Assembly (NCBI GenBank): GCA_035548835.1
Contig: DASZSB010000110.1
Coordinates: 6,697 to 70,696, forward strand
Direction of reading: 5' to 3'
From: FEN-1219 sp035548835
GTDB taxonomy: Bacteria; Pseudomonadota; Gammaproteobacteria; Steroidobacterales; Rariloculaceae
Length of the DNA stretch: 64,000 nt
In this document: positions 56,613 through 63,776 of the stretch, in pieces
How positions within the stretch are numbered: position 1 is the first letter of the stretch
Layout: every line of letters begins with the position of its first letter
Made by a program: the position numbers and the translations under genes
Notes under the pieces: generated by a model
The model's database searches: none
What the model saw: the letters and a program-made list of their open reading frames with translations, nothing else
Told to the model about the DNA's origin: nothing

Positions 56613-57092
56613 ATGAAAGTACTTGCCGCCGCAGTCGCGATTTTTGCCGTATCGGCCGCCGCCAACGCCGCCGAGCCGGTCGTGGCCCTGTCCGCGAAGG
56701 ACCAGCTGAAGTTGCTCGAGAGCAAGGACCCGCAACTGGCCGCCAACAAGAAGCTCGTGTGGGACATGTGGCGCACGTTCCTCAGTGCGCACCACATCGA
56801 TGAGGCCGACAAGTACCTGGCGCCGGAGTACCACCAGCACAACCCGAACGCCGAGACGGGTCTCGCGGGCGTGAAGGCCTACTTCCGCTCGCGCAACATG
56901 GCTCCGATTCCGGTGCCCGACCACATCGACGGTCTCGTGTCGATGGTCGCGGAGCGTGATCTGGTCACGCTCGCACTCGTACGCGAGTACAAGGACAAGG
57001 AAGGCAAGCCGTACACCACCACGTGGTTCGACATGTTCCGGATCGCCAACGGCAAGATCGTCGAGCACTGGGATACCGCGCTGAAACAGTAA
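56613..57092 (+). CDS. Secreted SnoaL/NTF2-like protein
   Basis: 159 aa. Signal peptide about 1-20 (VLAAAVAIFAVSAAANA), then a SnoaL-like polyketide-cyclase fold: DMWRTFLSAHHIDEADKYLA, YHQHNPNAETGLAGVKAYF and TTTWFDMFRIANGKIVEHWD, the last being the family's C-terminal signature. The YHQHNP His pair lines the usual pocket. No substrate can be assigned. The c-type cytochrome gene starts 34 bp downstream, so a shared transcript is likely. Confidence 0.85.
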   Translation: MKVLAAAVAIFAVSAAANAAEPVVALSAKDQLKLLESKDPQLAANKKLVWDMWRTFLSAHHIDEADKYLAPEYHQHNPNAETGLAGVKAYFRSRNMAPIPVPDHIDGLVSMVAERDLVTLALVREYKDKEGKPYTTTWFDMFRIANGKIVEHWDTALKQ

Positions 57093-57126
57093 GAACGAAC
57101 TCAGTCATACGAGGGGGAACGAGTCT

Positions 57127-57870
57127 ATGTCGAAGTCATCCATGTTCGGTCGCCACGCACTGGCCGCCGGGCTGTTGTTGCTTGCGGGTGCCGCCTTTGC
57201 GCAGGGGCCCGCGCAGGAAGAGCCGAAGAACCTCAAGGTACTGCCGAAGAACTTCACGCGTCCGCAGGTCATCCAGGTCATGCAGAACTTCACGGCCGCG
57301 CTCGGCGTCGGCTGCGAGTACTGCCACGTTGAGAAACAAGGTGCGCCGCCGGACTTCGCGTCCGACGACAAGAAGGAGAAGGATCGCGCACGCGCGATGA
57401 TGAAGATCGCGCAGGACCTGAACGCGCGTCTGCCGATGGACCTCGGCGAGTCGGCCGACGAGCTCACGCGCGTCGGTTGCATCACCTGCCATCGCGGCGT
57501 TCCGGAGCCGAAGCAGATCGGTGAGATCCTCGCCAAGACTTCGAAGGAGAAGGGCTTCGCAGCTGCGTCCGCGCAGTACAACGAGCTGAAGTCGAAGTAC
57601 TACGGCGCGCAGGCGTACGACTTCAGCGAGCAGGGCCTGATCGCGACCGCCCGCCCGCTGATCCAGCAGAATCGCGCCGACGAGGCGATTCAGTTCCTGC
57701 AGCTGAACGTGCAGATGTTCCCGAAGTCCGCGGCGAGCTACGTCACGATGGCGCAGGCGCAGCAGGCCAAGAAGGACAACGCGGCCGCGATCTCGAGCCT
57801 CGAGAAGGCGCTGGCCATCGACCCGAAGAACGGCCAGGCGCAGCGCATGCTGGCGCAGCTGAAGAAGTAA
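57127..57870 (+). CDS. c-type cytochrome with C-terminal TPRs
   Basis: 247 aa. Signal peptide about 1-25 (LLLLAGAAFA). Two heme c sites: C63-E-Y-C-H67 and C118-I-T-C-H122. The spacing and the start LPKNFTRPQVIQVMQNFTAA with LGVGCEYCHV resemble the photosynthetic reaction-centre cytochrome subunit family as found in non-phototrophs. The C-terminal third is tetratricopeptide-like (ISSLEKALAIDPKNGQAQRM). Probably a periplasmic diheme electron carrier. The partner is unknown. Confidence 0.87.
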   Translation: MSKSSMFGRHALAAGLLLLAGAAFAQGPAQEEPKNLKVLPKNFTRPQVIQVMQNFTAALGVGCEYCHVEKQGAPPDFASDDKKEKDRARAMMKIAQDLNARLPMDLGESADELTRVGCITCHRGVPEPKQIGEILAKTSKEKGFAAASAQYNELKSKYYGAQAYDFSEQGLIATARPLIQQNRADEAIQFLQLNVQMFPKSAASYVTMAQAQQAKKDNAAAISSLEKALAIDPKNGQAQRMLAQLKK

Positions 57871-57904
57871 GCGCAGCCCGTTTCGGCAGTTCGATCTGAC
57901 GACA

Positions 57905-57934
57905 GGGGGCGGCCTGGTTAGGCCGCCCCCGTTT
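57905..57934 (+). terminator. Rho-independent terminator of the cytochrome gene
   Basis: GGGGGCGGCC (57905-57914), loop TGGTTA, GGCCGCCCCC (57921-57930), then GTTTG. A perfect 10-bp GC stem starting 34 bp after the stop. Confidence 0.75.
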
Positions 57935-58001
57935 GCGAGTGTTAACCTTCTGCGCGGCGATTGCGGTGCCCAGGCCTCCTGACACCGACGCCGATGGACG
58001 C

Positions 58002-58087
58002 GCCCGGGTGGCGGAAGGGTAGACGCAGCGGACTTAAAATCCGCTGGCCGCAAGGCCGTGCCGGTTCAAATCCGGCCCTGGGCACCA
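58002..58087 (+). tRNA. tRNA-Leu (anticodon TAA)
   Basis: 86 nt with encoded CCA and a long variable arm (class II tRNA). The acceptor is GCCCGGG/CCTGGGC with one G-T pair. The anticodon arm is GCGGA-CTTAAAA-TCCGC, giving TAA. The variable arm is TGGCCGCAAGGCCG and the T arm contains GGTTCAAATCC. Confidence 0.97.
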
Positions 58088-58122
58088 ACAGAATTCTCAC
58101 AGCACATGGAAGCGACTTACTC

Positions 58123-59115
58123 ATGAAAGACTTTCAGATTTGTGGTCTCGGCAACGCGATCGTCGACATCTTCGTCGAAGTCAACGAGAAGGAGTTCAAA
58201 GCCTTGGGCTTCGAACGCGGCGGCATGCAGCTGGTCGATCACAAGGAGCAGAAGACCCTGCTCGAGAAGTTCCACAAGCGGGAGCCGAAGCTCGTGAGCG
58301 GCGGATCGGTGGCGAACTCGATCATCGCGTTCTCGCAGCTCGGCGGCCAGGCCGCGTTCATCGGCTGCGTGGGCGACGACCGTTACGGCTTGTTCTACGC
58401 GAACGAGTTCGAGGAGCTCGGCATTGAAATCGGCAACCCGATCCTCGTGGGCGAAGGAACCGGCACTTGCGTGTGCCTGATCACACCGGACGCCGAGCGC
58501 ACCATGCGCACCTGCCTCGCCGTGTCGAGCCACCTCGCGGCGCGCCACGTGGACGCCGACCGCATCAAGAACTCGGACTGGCTGTTCATCGAAGGCTACG
58601 TGTTCGCGAACCCGGAAACGGGCCAGACGGCCATCCGCGAGGCCATCTCGATCGCGAAGAAGAACGGCACCAAGGTCGCCGTCACGTGCTCGGATGCCTT
58701 TATCGTGAACGTGTTCGGCGACGCGCTGCGCGACGCGTTGAAGCACACCGATCTCTTCTTCTGCAACGAAAGCGAGGCCTGTGCGGTCACGGGTGCGACG
58801 ACGGCCAAGGACGCGTTCGCGAAGCTGAAGGGCGTGGTGCCTTCCACGGTCGTCACGAACGGCCCGAACGGCGCGTTCATCCGCTACGCGGGCGAGGAAG
58901 TCCACGTGCCGGCGTTCCCGACCACGCCGAAGGATCTGACGGGCGCGGGCGACATGTTCGCGGGCGCCTTCCTGTACGGCGTCACACACGGTCTCTCGCC
59001 GGAGAAGGCAGGGCGCACCGCCGCGTTCCTGTGCCACAAGGTCATCAGCCAGGTCGGCGCGCGCCTGCATCACGGCACGAAGCAGTTCTGGCAGGAGTGC
59101 CTCGCGACGCTGTAA
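58123..59115 (+). CDS. PfkB-family carbohydrate/nucleoside kinase (adenosine kinase-like)
   Basis: 330 aa ribokinase-fold kinase. N-terminal GLGNAIVDIFVEVN, GGSVANSIIAFSQLGGQAAF (substrate lid region), VGDDRYGLFYANEF, and the C-terminal signature LTGAGDMFAGAFLYG with catalytic Asp277. The order and length resemble bacterial adenosine kinase-like proteins rather than ribokinase. It probably phosphorylates a nucleoside or sugar with ATP. It starts 35 bp after tRNA-Leu and converges on a small gene. Confidence 0.88.
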   Translation: MKDFQICGLGNAIVDIFVEVNEKEFKALGFERGGMQLVDHKEQKTLLEKFHKREPKLVSGGSVANSIIAFSQLGGQAAFIGCVGDDRYGLFYANEFEELGIEIGNPILVGEGTGTCVCLITPDAERTMRTCLAVSSHLAARHVDADRIKNSDWLFIEGYVFANPETGQTAIREAISIAKKNGTKVAVTCSDAFIVNVFGDALRDALKHTDLFFCNESEACAVTGATTAKDAFAKLKGVVPSTVVTNGPNGAFIRYAGEEVHVPAFPTTPKDLTGAGDMFAGAFLYGVTHGLSPEKAGRTAAFLCHKVISQVGARLHHGTKQFWQECLATL

Positions 59116-59128
59116 CGGGCGAGACGGG

Positions 59129-59146
59129 CCCGGCCGTCAGGCCGGG
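59129..59146. terminator. Hairpin between convergent genes
   Basis: CCCGGCC (59129-59135), loop GTCA, GGCCGGG (59140-59146): a perfect 7-bp stem spanning the stop of the small minus-strand gene and just after the kinase stop. No T run. Confidence 0.4.
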
Positions 59147-59373
59147 TCGAGCGCGCCGGAGGGCTCCCCGGGCACGGGGAACTCGACGATGTGCGCGCTG
59201 GAGGTGGCGTGCGCGAATTGGCAGAGATCGCGAATCGCGCAGGCCAGCTCCGTCACGGTCATGATGCCCTCGCGGTAGAGCATCAGCAGATCGGCTACCT
59301 CCGATGCCAGTCCCGTCGAGACCGTCACTTGCTCGAGCTGCTGCCATTCGGCCGGTGTCAACGTCTTGTGCAT
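59137..59373 (-). CDS. Small protein of unknown function
   Basis: 78 aa, soluble. I do not recognise it. HKTLTPAEWQQLEQVTVSTG and SEVADLLMLYREGIMTVTEL suggest a helical protein, and ELACAIRDLCQFAHA contains two Cys. The ATG is internal to a longer frame whose first 34 residues are low-complexity. It is convergent with the PfkB kinase and lies downstream of the MarR-like gene on the same strand. Confidence 0.5.
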   Translation of the reverse strand: MHKTLTPAEWQQLEQVTVSTGLASEVADLLMLYREGIMTVTELACAIRDLCQFAHATSSAHIVEFPVPGEPSGALDPA

Positions 59374-59547
59374 GGGCGGGCGCTTGGGCGACTCAATCCG
59401 GAGGCCTCCGAAGCCTAGCCGGCGACCGGCCCCGAAGATAGCGCGCGAGCGCGAGTTGTGTCGGCTAGATGACACAACGCCGCGGAAAGGGCGCTCACAG
59501 GACCCGGCCGGGCCCTGGCGGAGCGATTCCGAGCCGTGGTGGCGGCG

Positions 59548-59949
59548 CTACTTGCTCTGCAGGCGCAGCACGCTCTGCATCAGGGCATGGGGCACGATGC
59601 GGCGCAGGGCGCTGCGCTCGATGCGCAGGTACTTGATGCGCCGGTCGCTCGGATGCGGCTCGTAACGAATGGCGCCAAGCTGCCCGCCCTCGGCGGTCAG
59701 CGTCCACACGAGGCGTGACGCCGTCGAATGCGGCATCCCGAGCTTGCTCTTGAGGGTCGTCAGGGTGTGCGGCTGCCCCCGGCTCTCCGCCACCATGACT
59801 TCGAGTGCGATCAGGTATTGGGCCAATGTCAGGGTCGGGAAGCTCTCGTGCAGCGCCGTAAGGGCGGCCAGCAGGGCCTCTCTGACGCGTGCTTCCGCCG
59901 CGTCGGTGGATGGGATTTTCGCTGCCTTGGTCTTCGCTCGGGGACTCAT
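59548..59949 (-). CDS. MarR-like winged-helix transcriptional regulator
   Basis: 133 aa. Helical N-terminal dimerisation part (EARVREALLAALTALHE), then a winged helix: LTLAQYLIALEVMVAESRGQ, TLTTLKSKLGMPHSTASRLV (recognition helix about 68-82) and the wing YEPHPSDRRIKYLRI. The D-R-R of the wing is the classic MarR signature. It is the first gene downstream of the selenoprotein on the same strand, 104 bp away. A near-perfect inverted repeat 14 bp upstream of the start suggests autoregulation. Confidence 0.8.
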   Translation of the reverse strand: MSPRAKTKAAKIPSTDAAEARVREALLAALTALHESFPTLTLAQYLIALEVMVAESRGQPHTLTTLKSKLGMPHSTASRLVWTLTAEGGQLGAIRYEPHPSDRRIKYLRIERSALRRIVPHALMQSVLRLQSK

Positions 59950-59962
59950 CGTATTTCGTGGC

Positions 59963-59983
59963 CTATTCTCAGGTGGATAATAG
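59963..59983 (-). promoter_or_regulatory. Candidate operator of the MarR-like gene
   Basis: CTATTCTC (59963-59970), AGGTG, GATAATAG (59976-59983): arms match at 7 of 8 positions. The 21-bp site lies 14 bp before the MarR-like start codon, where MarR family dimers usually bind. Confidence 0.45.
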
Positions 59984-60053
59984 TGTAGCCGACATTAAGG
60001 CGCGCTACGTGTTTCAGGAACTTGCTGGCTTCCGCAAGCACGATGTTGCGGTG

Positions 60054-61685
60054 TCATCTCCATGGGTCGATGTCGACGATGGTCAATCGCGGCCCGCCGC
60101 CCACCATCTTCCACATGGCGCCCGTCTCCCCGCCCACGACGACGACGTGGATGTCGTTGGCGCGGAACATCCTGATCATTTCGTCGGGTGCGGCCTTCAG
60201 CATCGATGCGTACGGCTCGATGCCGGCCACGGCGCGCGGGTGCGCCAGCGTCTGGATCCATTGATTGTCCCAGTATTCGCGGGCGGGCAGCCGCGCGTGC
60301 TCCACGCACCAGTCGATCAGCTTCTCCTTCGTGTCGAAGCCGAGATCCCGGAAGCCGCGCGCGACCAGCGGGTCGAGTGCGATGACCGGGCCGGTGTAGG
60401 GATCGCACGCCTGCAGGGAGCGCGTGAATTTCTCCTGCCACGTTTCGCGCGGTCCGCCGCCGAAAATCGTGTACCAGCCGCCGAGCAGCAGGCTCACGGT
60501 GCTCTGCTCGGGCTTGCGGCCGTGCTGCACATGGAACGGGACCCACGGGCTCGCGGCCTCGTTCTCCACGATCATGGCGTTGTAGCTCAGGTGGTTGCCC
60601 TGCGAGCCCATGTACGTTTCCTGGGGCACCGAGCCGCCCTGCAGGTTCTGTGAGAGCAGCCCGTACGCCCGCCCGATCGTGGCGTTCGCGTGGTTGTACG
60701 GACCCATCGCGCCGACACCGTAGTTCATGCCGATCTCGTCGCGGATGGGGCCGTTGACGATCGCGACCGTCGCCTGCGACGTGGTGGAGCTCGAGCGGCC
60801 CGACACGCCGCTCGCGGCCATCGCGAGGATCACGGGCAGATACTCCGGTTTCGCGCCGGCCATGACCGCGTTCACGGCGACCTTCTCGACCGTGAATTCC
60901 CACAGCTCGCGATAGACGGTGGGGCGCAGCCTCCCGACGATCTCGTTGCGGTCGTGGCTCGTGCCGCGCAGCATCGCCTCGACGCGCTCCTCCGTCGGCA
61001 GGACGATCGGCTGAAAGTCCGTCCACTGGCTGTCGAGGAACAGCTGCCGCAGATTGTCTTCGGTATCCGGCGGCAGCAGGCGGGGAGTCGAGCGCTCGAA
61101 CGACAGGCCGCTGACGTCCTCGGCGGCCAGGGGCTGCGTGAGCCCTTCGATGATCTCCTGCGCGAACGGACGCTTGCTGACGGGGTCGGTGCCTTCGATG
61201 TACGCGCGCAGCTCCGCGGGGCTGCGGCCGACGACGGGCTGGGGCACGAACGCCTGGCGCGTGGTGGGCATGCCGTTCGCACGCGCGACCGAGCGCGCGA
61301 GGCGCGCGAACGCGTGCGTGTGCACCGCCACGCTCGGCACACCGCCCTGCTCGAGGGCCATCGCGAGCCCGACGACCGTCGGGCTACAGGTGCTTCAAAG
61401 TCCGACACCCAATATCGCGGCGTCGCCGTTGGCCTCGATCTCTGCGCGCATGGCCGGGTCGTCGACCCAGCTCTCGCGCGGCTTGATGCCGCGGATCTCG
61501 ACGTTCGGCAGCCTGGCGGCGAACCAGTCCTTCAGCTGCTCCATGAACACGGCCGAATTGTCGAACAGGCAGTCGACAAGGTAGACGACCTTGCCATCGA
61601 GGCTGAGTGGGCGCGGCGCCAGCCGCTTGCCGGTGACCTTGGGAGGGTAACCGCGCGGGTCGTGAACGGTGATTTTATCGGCCAC
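60054..61685 (-). CDS. UGSC-family-like selenoprotein, with in-frame UGA read as selenocysteine
   Basis: Predicted 543-residue selenoprotein. The 96 codons before the UGA (61395-61397) and the 447 after it share one frame. The protein continues without a break: DAAILGVGL-U97-STC100 then SPTVVGLAMALEQGGVPSVA and VHTHAFARLARS. The N-terminal layout (LAPRPLSLDGKVVYLVDC, FDNSAVFMEQL, DAAILGVG-U) follows the UGSC (seleno)protein family, whose Sec and Cys are also three apart. Here the motif is U-S-T-C, a CxxC-like redox pair. Residues after about 160 form a large region I do not recognise (for example GVSGRSSSTTSQATVAIVNG and GGGPRETWQEKFTRS). Start: GTG with GGAG 8 bp upstream. selC, selB and selA lie directly upstream. 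If UGA were a true stop, the gene would be split. This is the less likely reading. Confidence 0.85.
61366..61397 (-). promoter_or_regulatory. Bacterial SECIS-type hairpin after the in-frame UGA
   Basis: Reading the minus strand, UGA (61397-61395) is followed by nine bases and then AGCCCGAC (61385-61378), loop GGUC (61377-61374), GUCGGGCU (61373-61366). The 8-bp stem is perfect. The loop begins 17 bases after the UGA. In E. coli fdhF the SECIS loop also presents GGUC, about 18 bases after its UGA, and SelB contacts the loop G and U. This is the expected position and sequence for a SelB-recruiting element. Confidence 0.8.
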
Positions 61686-61698
61686 TGGGATCTCCGCA

Positions 61699-61740
61699 CT
61701 GGTGCGTCACCAGTATACCGAGGGCCGATGTTAGCGGGAA
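61699..61740 (-). promoter_or_regulatory. Candidate promoter and dyad upstream of the selenoprotein gene
   Basis: On the minus strand, TTCCCG (61740-61735), 17-bp spacer, TATACT (61717-61712) is a plausible sigma70 promoter. A perfect dyad CTGGTG-CGT-CACCAG (61699-61713) overlaps the -10 end and could bind a repressor. The gene may also be read through from selA-selB-selC. Confidence 0.45.
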
Positions 61741-61774
61741 CGCTGATGGTCGCCAGTACGGATTGCCGCAAGAC

Positions 61775-61867
61775 TGGCGGAGGCGGATGGGAATCGAACC
61801 CACCGCTCGGGGTCGCCGAGCCGCTGGTTTTGAAGACCAGGGGAGTCACCAGACTCCATTCGCCTCC
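61775..61867 (-). tRNA. selC: tRNA-Sec (anticodon TCA)
   Basis: 93 nt including encoded CCA. The anticodon arm is CTGGT-CTTCAAA-ACCAG with anticodon TCA (61833-61831), which reads UGA. Selenocysteine-tRNA hallmarks: an extended 6-bp D stem (GGAGTC/GACTCC) with a TGGT loop, a long variable arm (GCTCGG/CCGAGC), and an acceptor of GGAGGCG/CGCCTCC with discriminator G and CCA. The eighth acceptor position would be an A-C mismatch. It begins 4 bp after selB. Confidence 0.96.
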
Positions 61868-61871
61868 GTGG

Positions 61872-63776
61872 CTACCGGCTCTCCCGCAGGCGGCGCTGAT
61901 CGCCGTTGCGCACCGTCATGCCGATCGCGTCGAAGTGCTCGAGCAAGGGTACGATGGTTTTGCGCGTGGCGTGTAGGAGGTCGCGCACGTCCTTCACGAG
62001 GAACGGTTGCGGCGGAGGAAAGCGCCGCTCCACGCTCGCCCGGGCTGCGCTCACGACGTCAGCGTGCATCACGACCTGGGCGGTGCGGTCGAGCGTGCGC
62101 AGCCGCACGAGTCGGCCCGTCTCGAGCAGCAGGCGATAGACGTTCTGGCGTGTCCGATCGCTGCCGACGACGGTCGGCGGGTCGGGCGGGTCGAGACCGG
62201 CGGCTCTGAATGCGAGCTCGATGTCCCGGGCGGCTCGCTGCTCGCGTTCTCCGAGGCTCGCGAACGGGTCGTGGCCGGCAAGATGCACCACGTCGTGGTG
62301 GCTCGCGATCTTGCCGTCGAGCGCGAGGCGTCGCAGCGCATGCTGGAGGACTTCGGCGCTCGGCTTCGACGTCAGCCCGTTCACGAGCGACGCCGCGTCG
62401 ACCCCCTTGTCGAACGGATGCTCGCGATGGAAGCGTTCGAGCGCGGCCACGATGCCGGCCCGCAGGGTATCGTAGGCCTCGACGCCGACGACGAGATCGG
62501 CGGAGACGGGCATGGCGCCGGCGCCCGCGAGTGCAGACTCGAACCGGGCGGGTTCCACTCCGTGCTCGGCGGCGAGCGACGTGAGTCGCAGGCCGGCTGG
62601 CCCGGCCTGTGCGAGCCGCTGTGCGAGGATTCGTGGGGGATCGCCCGAAGCCGCGCTCGAGAGCTGTGCCGTCACGCCCGCGTCGAAGCGCCGATGGCGG
62701 GCCGGCGCCACGTCGAGAATGCGGCCTCCACCTGCCGTGCGCGGGGGCGAAGGGTGGCGTACCAGAAACCGTTCGTACGGTGGCGTTGCGATTTCGCGAT
62801 CGAGCGTCAGCTGTGCGAGCGCCGTCTCGCCGGGCGCGATCTCGTGCCGATCGAGCAGCCGTAAACGCGCATTGGCTTCGGTGGTGCCGGTCAGAAATCG
62901 CAGCACGGCGCCGTTGCGAAGCGCGCGCGGCGCGTCGGTCAGCAGCTGCAGCTCGACGTCGACTCGTTGGGTCGGCGCAAGCCAGCCCGGCGCCGCGAGG
63001 ATGGCCCCGTGCCCGACGTCCTCCCTGGATACCTGGCGCAGGTTCACGGCAACGCGCTGTCCCGGCTCCGCCGTGCCGATCGGACGCCCGTGATTCTGGA
63101 GCCCGCGCACGGTGGCACGCCGGCGGACGGGCAGCAGCTCCACGTCGTCGCCCACGCTGAGCGGTGCGCTGCGCAAAGTGCCCGTGACCACGAGACCGAA
63201 ACCGCGCAGCGTGAACGCACGATCGAGCGGCAGGAAGAATCGGTCGCGGCGGTCGCGAGCCACCGGCGTTGCCGCAAGCTCCGCAATGGCGCTACGCACG
63301 GCCGCGATGCCGGTACCGGAGGTCGCCGACGCCGCCAGCACGGGCGCGCGCTCGAGGAACGTGCCACCCGTGAGTTTGCGGATGTCTTCACGTACGCGCG
63401 TGAGCTCGTCGGGCCTGACGGCATCGGCTTTGGTCAGCACGCAGAAGCCGCGCGTGACGCCGAGCAGGCGGGCGATGTTCAGATGCTCCACGGTCTGCGG
63501 CATCACTCCCTCGCTCGCGGCAACGCACAGCACGATGCCGTCGAGTGCCGTCGCGCCTGCGATCATGGCGCGGATGAAGTCCTCGTGGCCGGGCACGTCG
63601 ATGAGGTCGACCTCCCCGTGCGGGGTCGTCAGGTACGCGAAGCCGAGGACGATCGACAGGCCGCGCTCGCGTTCCTCCTTCAGGCGATCGGTCTCGACGC
63701 CCGTCAGCGCGCGGACAAGGGCCGTCTTGCCGTGATCGACGTGGCCGACGACGCCGAGAGTGAGGCTGTGTGTCAC
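61872..63776 (-). CDS. selB: Selenocysteine-specific translation elongation factor SelB
   Basis: 634 aa. G domain: GHVDHGKTALVRALTG (11-26), ERERGLSIVLGFAY (switch region), DVPGHEDFIRAMIAGATALD, LTKADAV. Three beta domains follow, then C-terminal winged helices (about 370-634) that bind the SECIS hairpin, for example LEHFDAIGMTVRNGDQRRLR at the very end. SelB carries Sec-tRNA to UGA codons marked by SECIS. It overlaps selA by 4 bp (ATGA) and ends 4 bp before selC. Confidence 0.96.
   Translation of the reverse strand: MTHSLTLGVVGHVDHGKTALVRALTGVETDRLKEERERGLSIVLGFAYLTTPHGEVDLIDVPGHEDFIRAMIAGATALDGIVLCVAASEGVMPQTVEHLNIARLLGVTRGFCVLTKADAVRPDELTRVREDIRKLTGGTFLERAPVLAASATSGTGIAAVRSAIAELAATPVARDRRDRFFLPLDRAFTLRGFGLVVTGTLRSAPLSVGDDVELLPVRRRATVRGLQNHGRPIGTAEPGQRVAVNLRQVSREDVGHGAILAAPGWLAPTQRVDVELQLLTDAPRALRNGAVLRFLTGTTEANARLRLLDRHEIAPGETALAQLTLDREIATPPYERFLVRHPSPPRTAGGGRILDVAPARHRRFDAGVTAQLSSAASGDPPRILAQRLAQAGPAGLRLTSLAAEHGVEPARFESALAGAGAMPVSADLVVGVEAYDTLRAGIVAALERFHREHPFDKGVDAASLVNGLTSKPSAEVLQHALRRLALDGKIASHHDVVHLAGHDPFASLGEREQRAARDIELAFRAAGLDPPDPPTVVGSDRTRQNVYRLLLETGRLVRLRTLDRTAQVVMHADVVSAARASVERRFPPPQPFLVKDVRDLLHATRKTIVPLLEHFDAIGMTVRNGDQRRLRESR

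Noticed and set aside
60054..61361. ATG at 61361 as the start of a free-standing 435-residue protein
   Set aside because: There is no ribosome site before it. The sequence upstream of it (61395-61362) continues the same protein domain in frame across the UGA, and selC/selB are adjacent. A selenoprotein reading explains the data better.
61395..61397. UGA as an inactivating mutation making a pseudogene
   Set aside because: No other frame damage occurs in 543 codons. A SECIS-like hairpin with the right loop and spacing follows, and a Cys lies three residues after the UGA.
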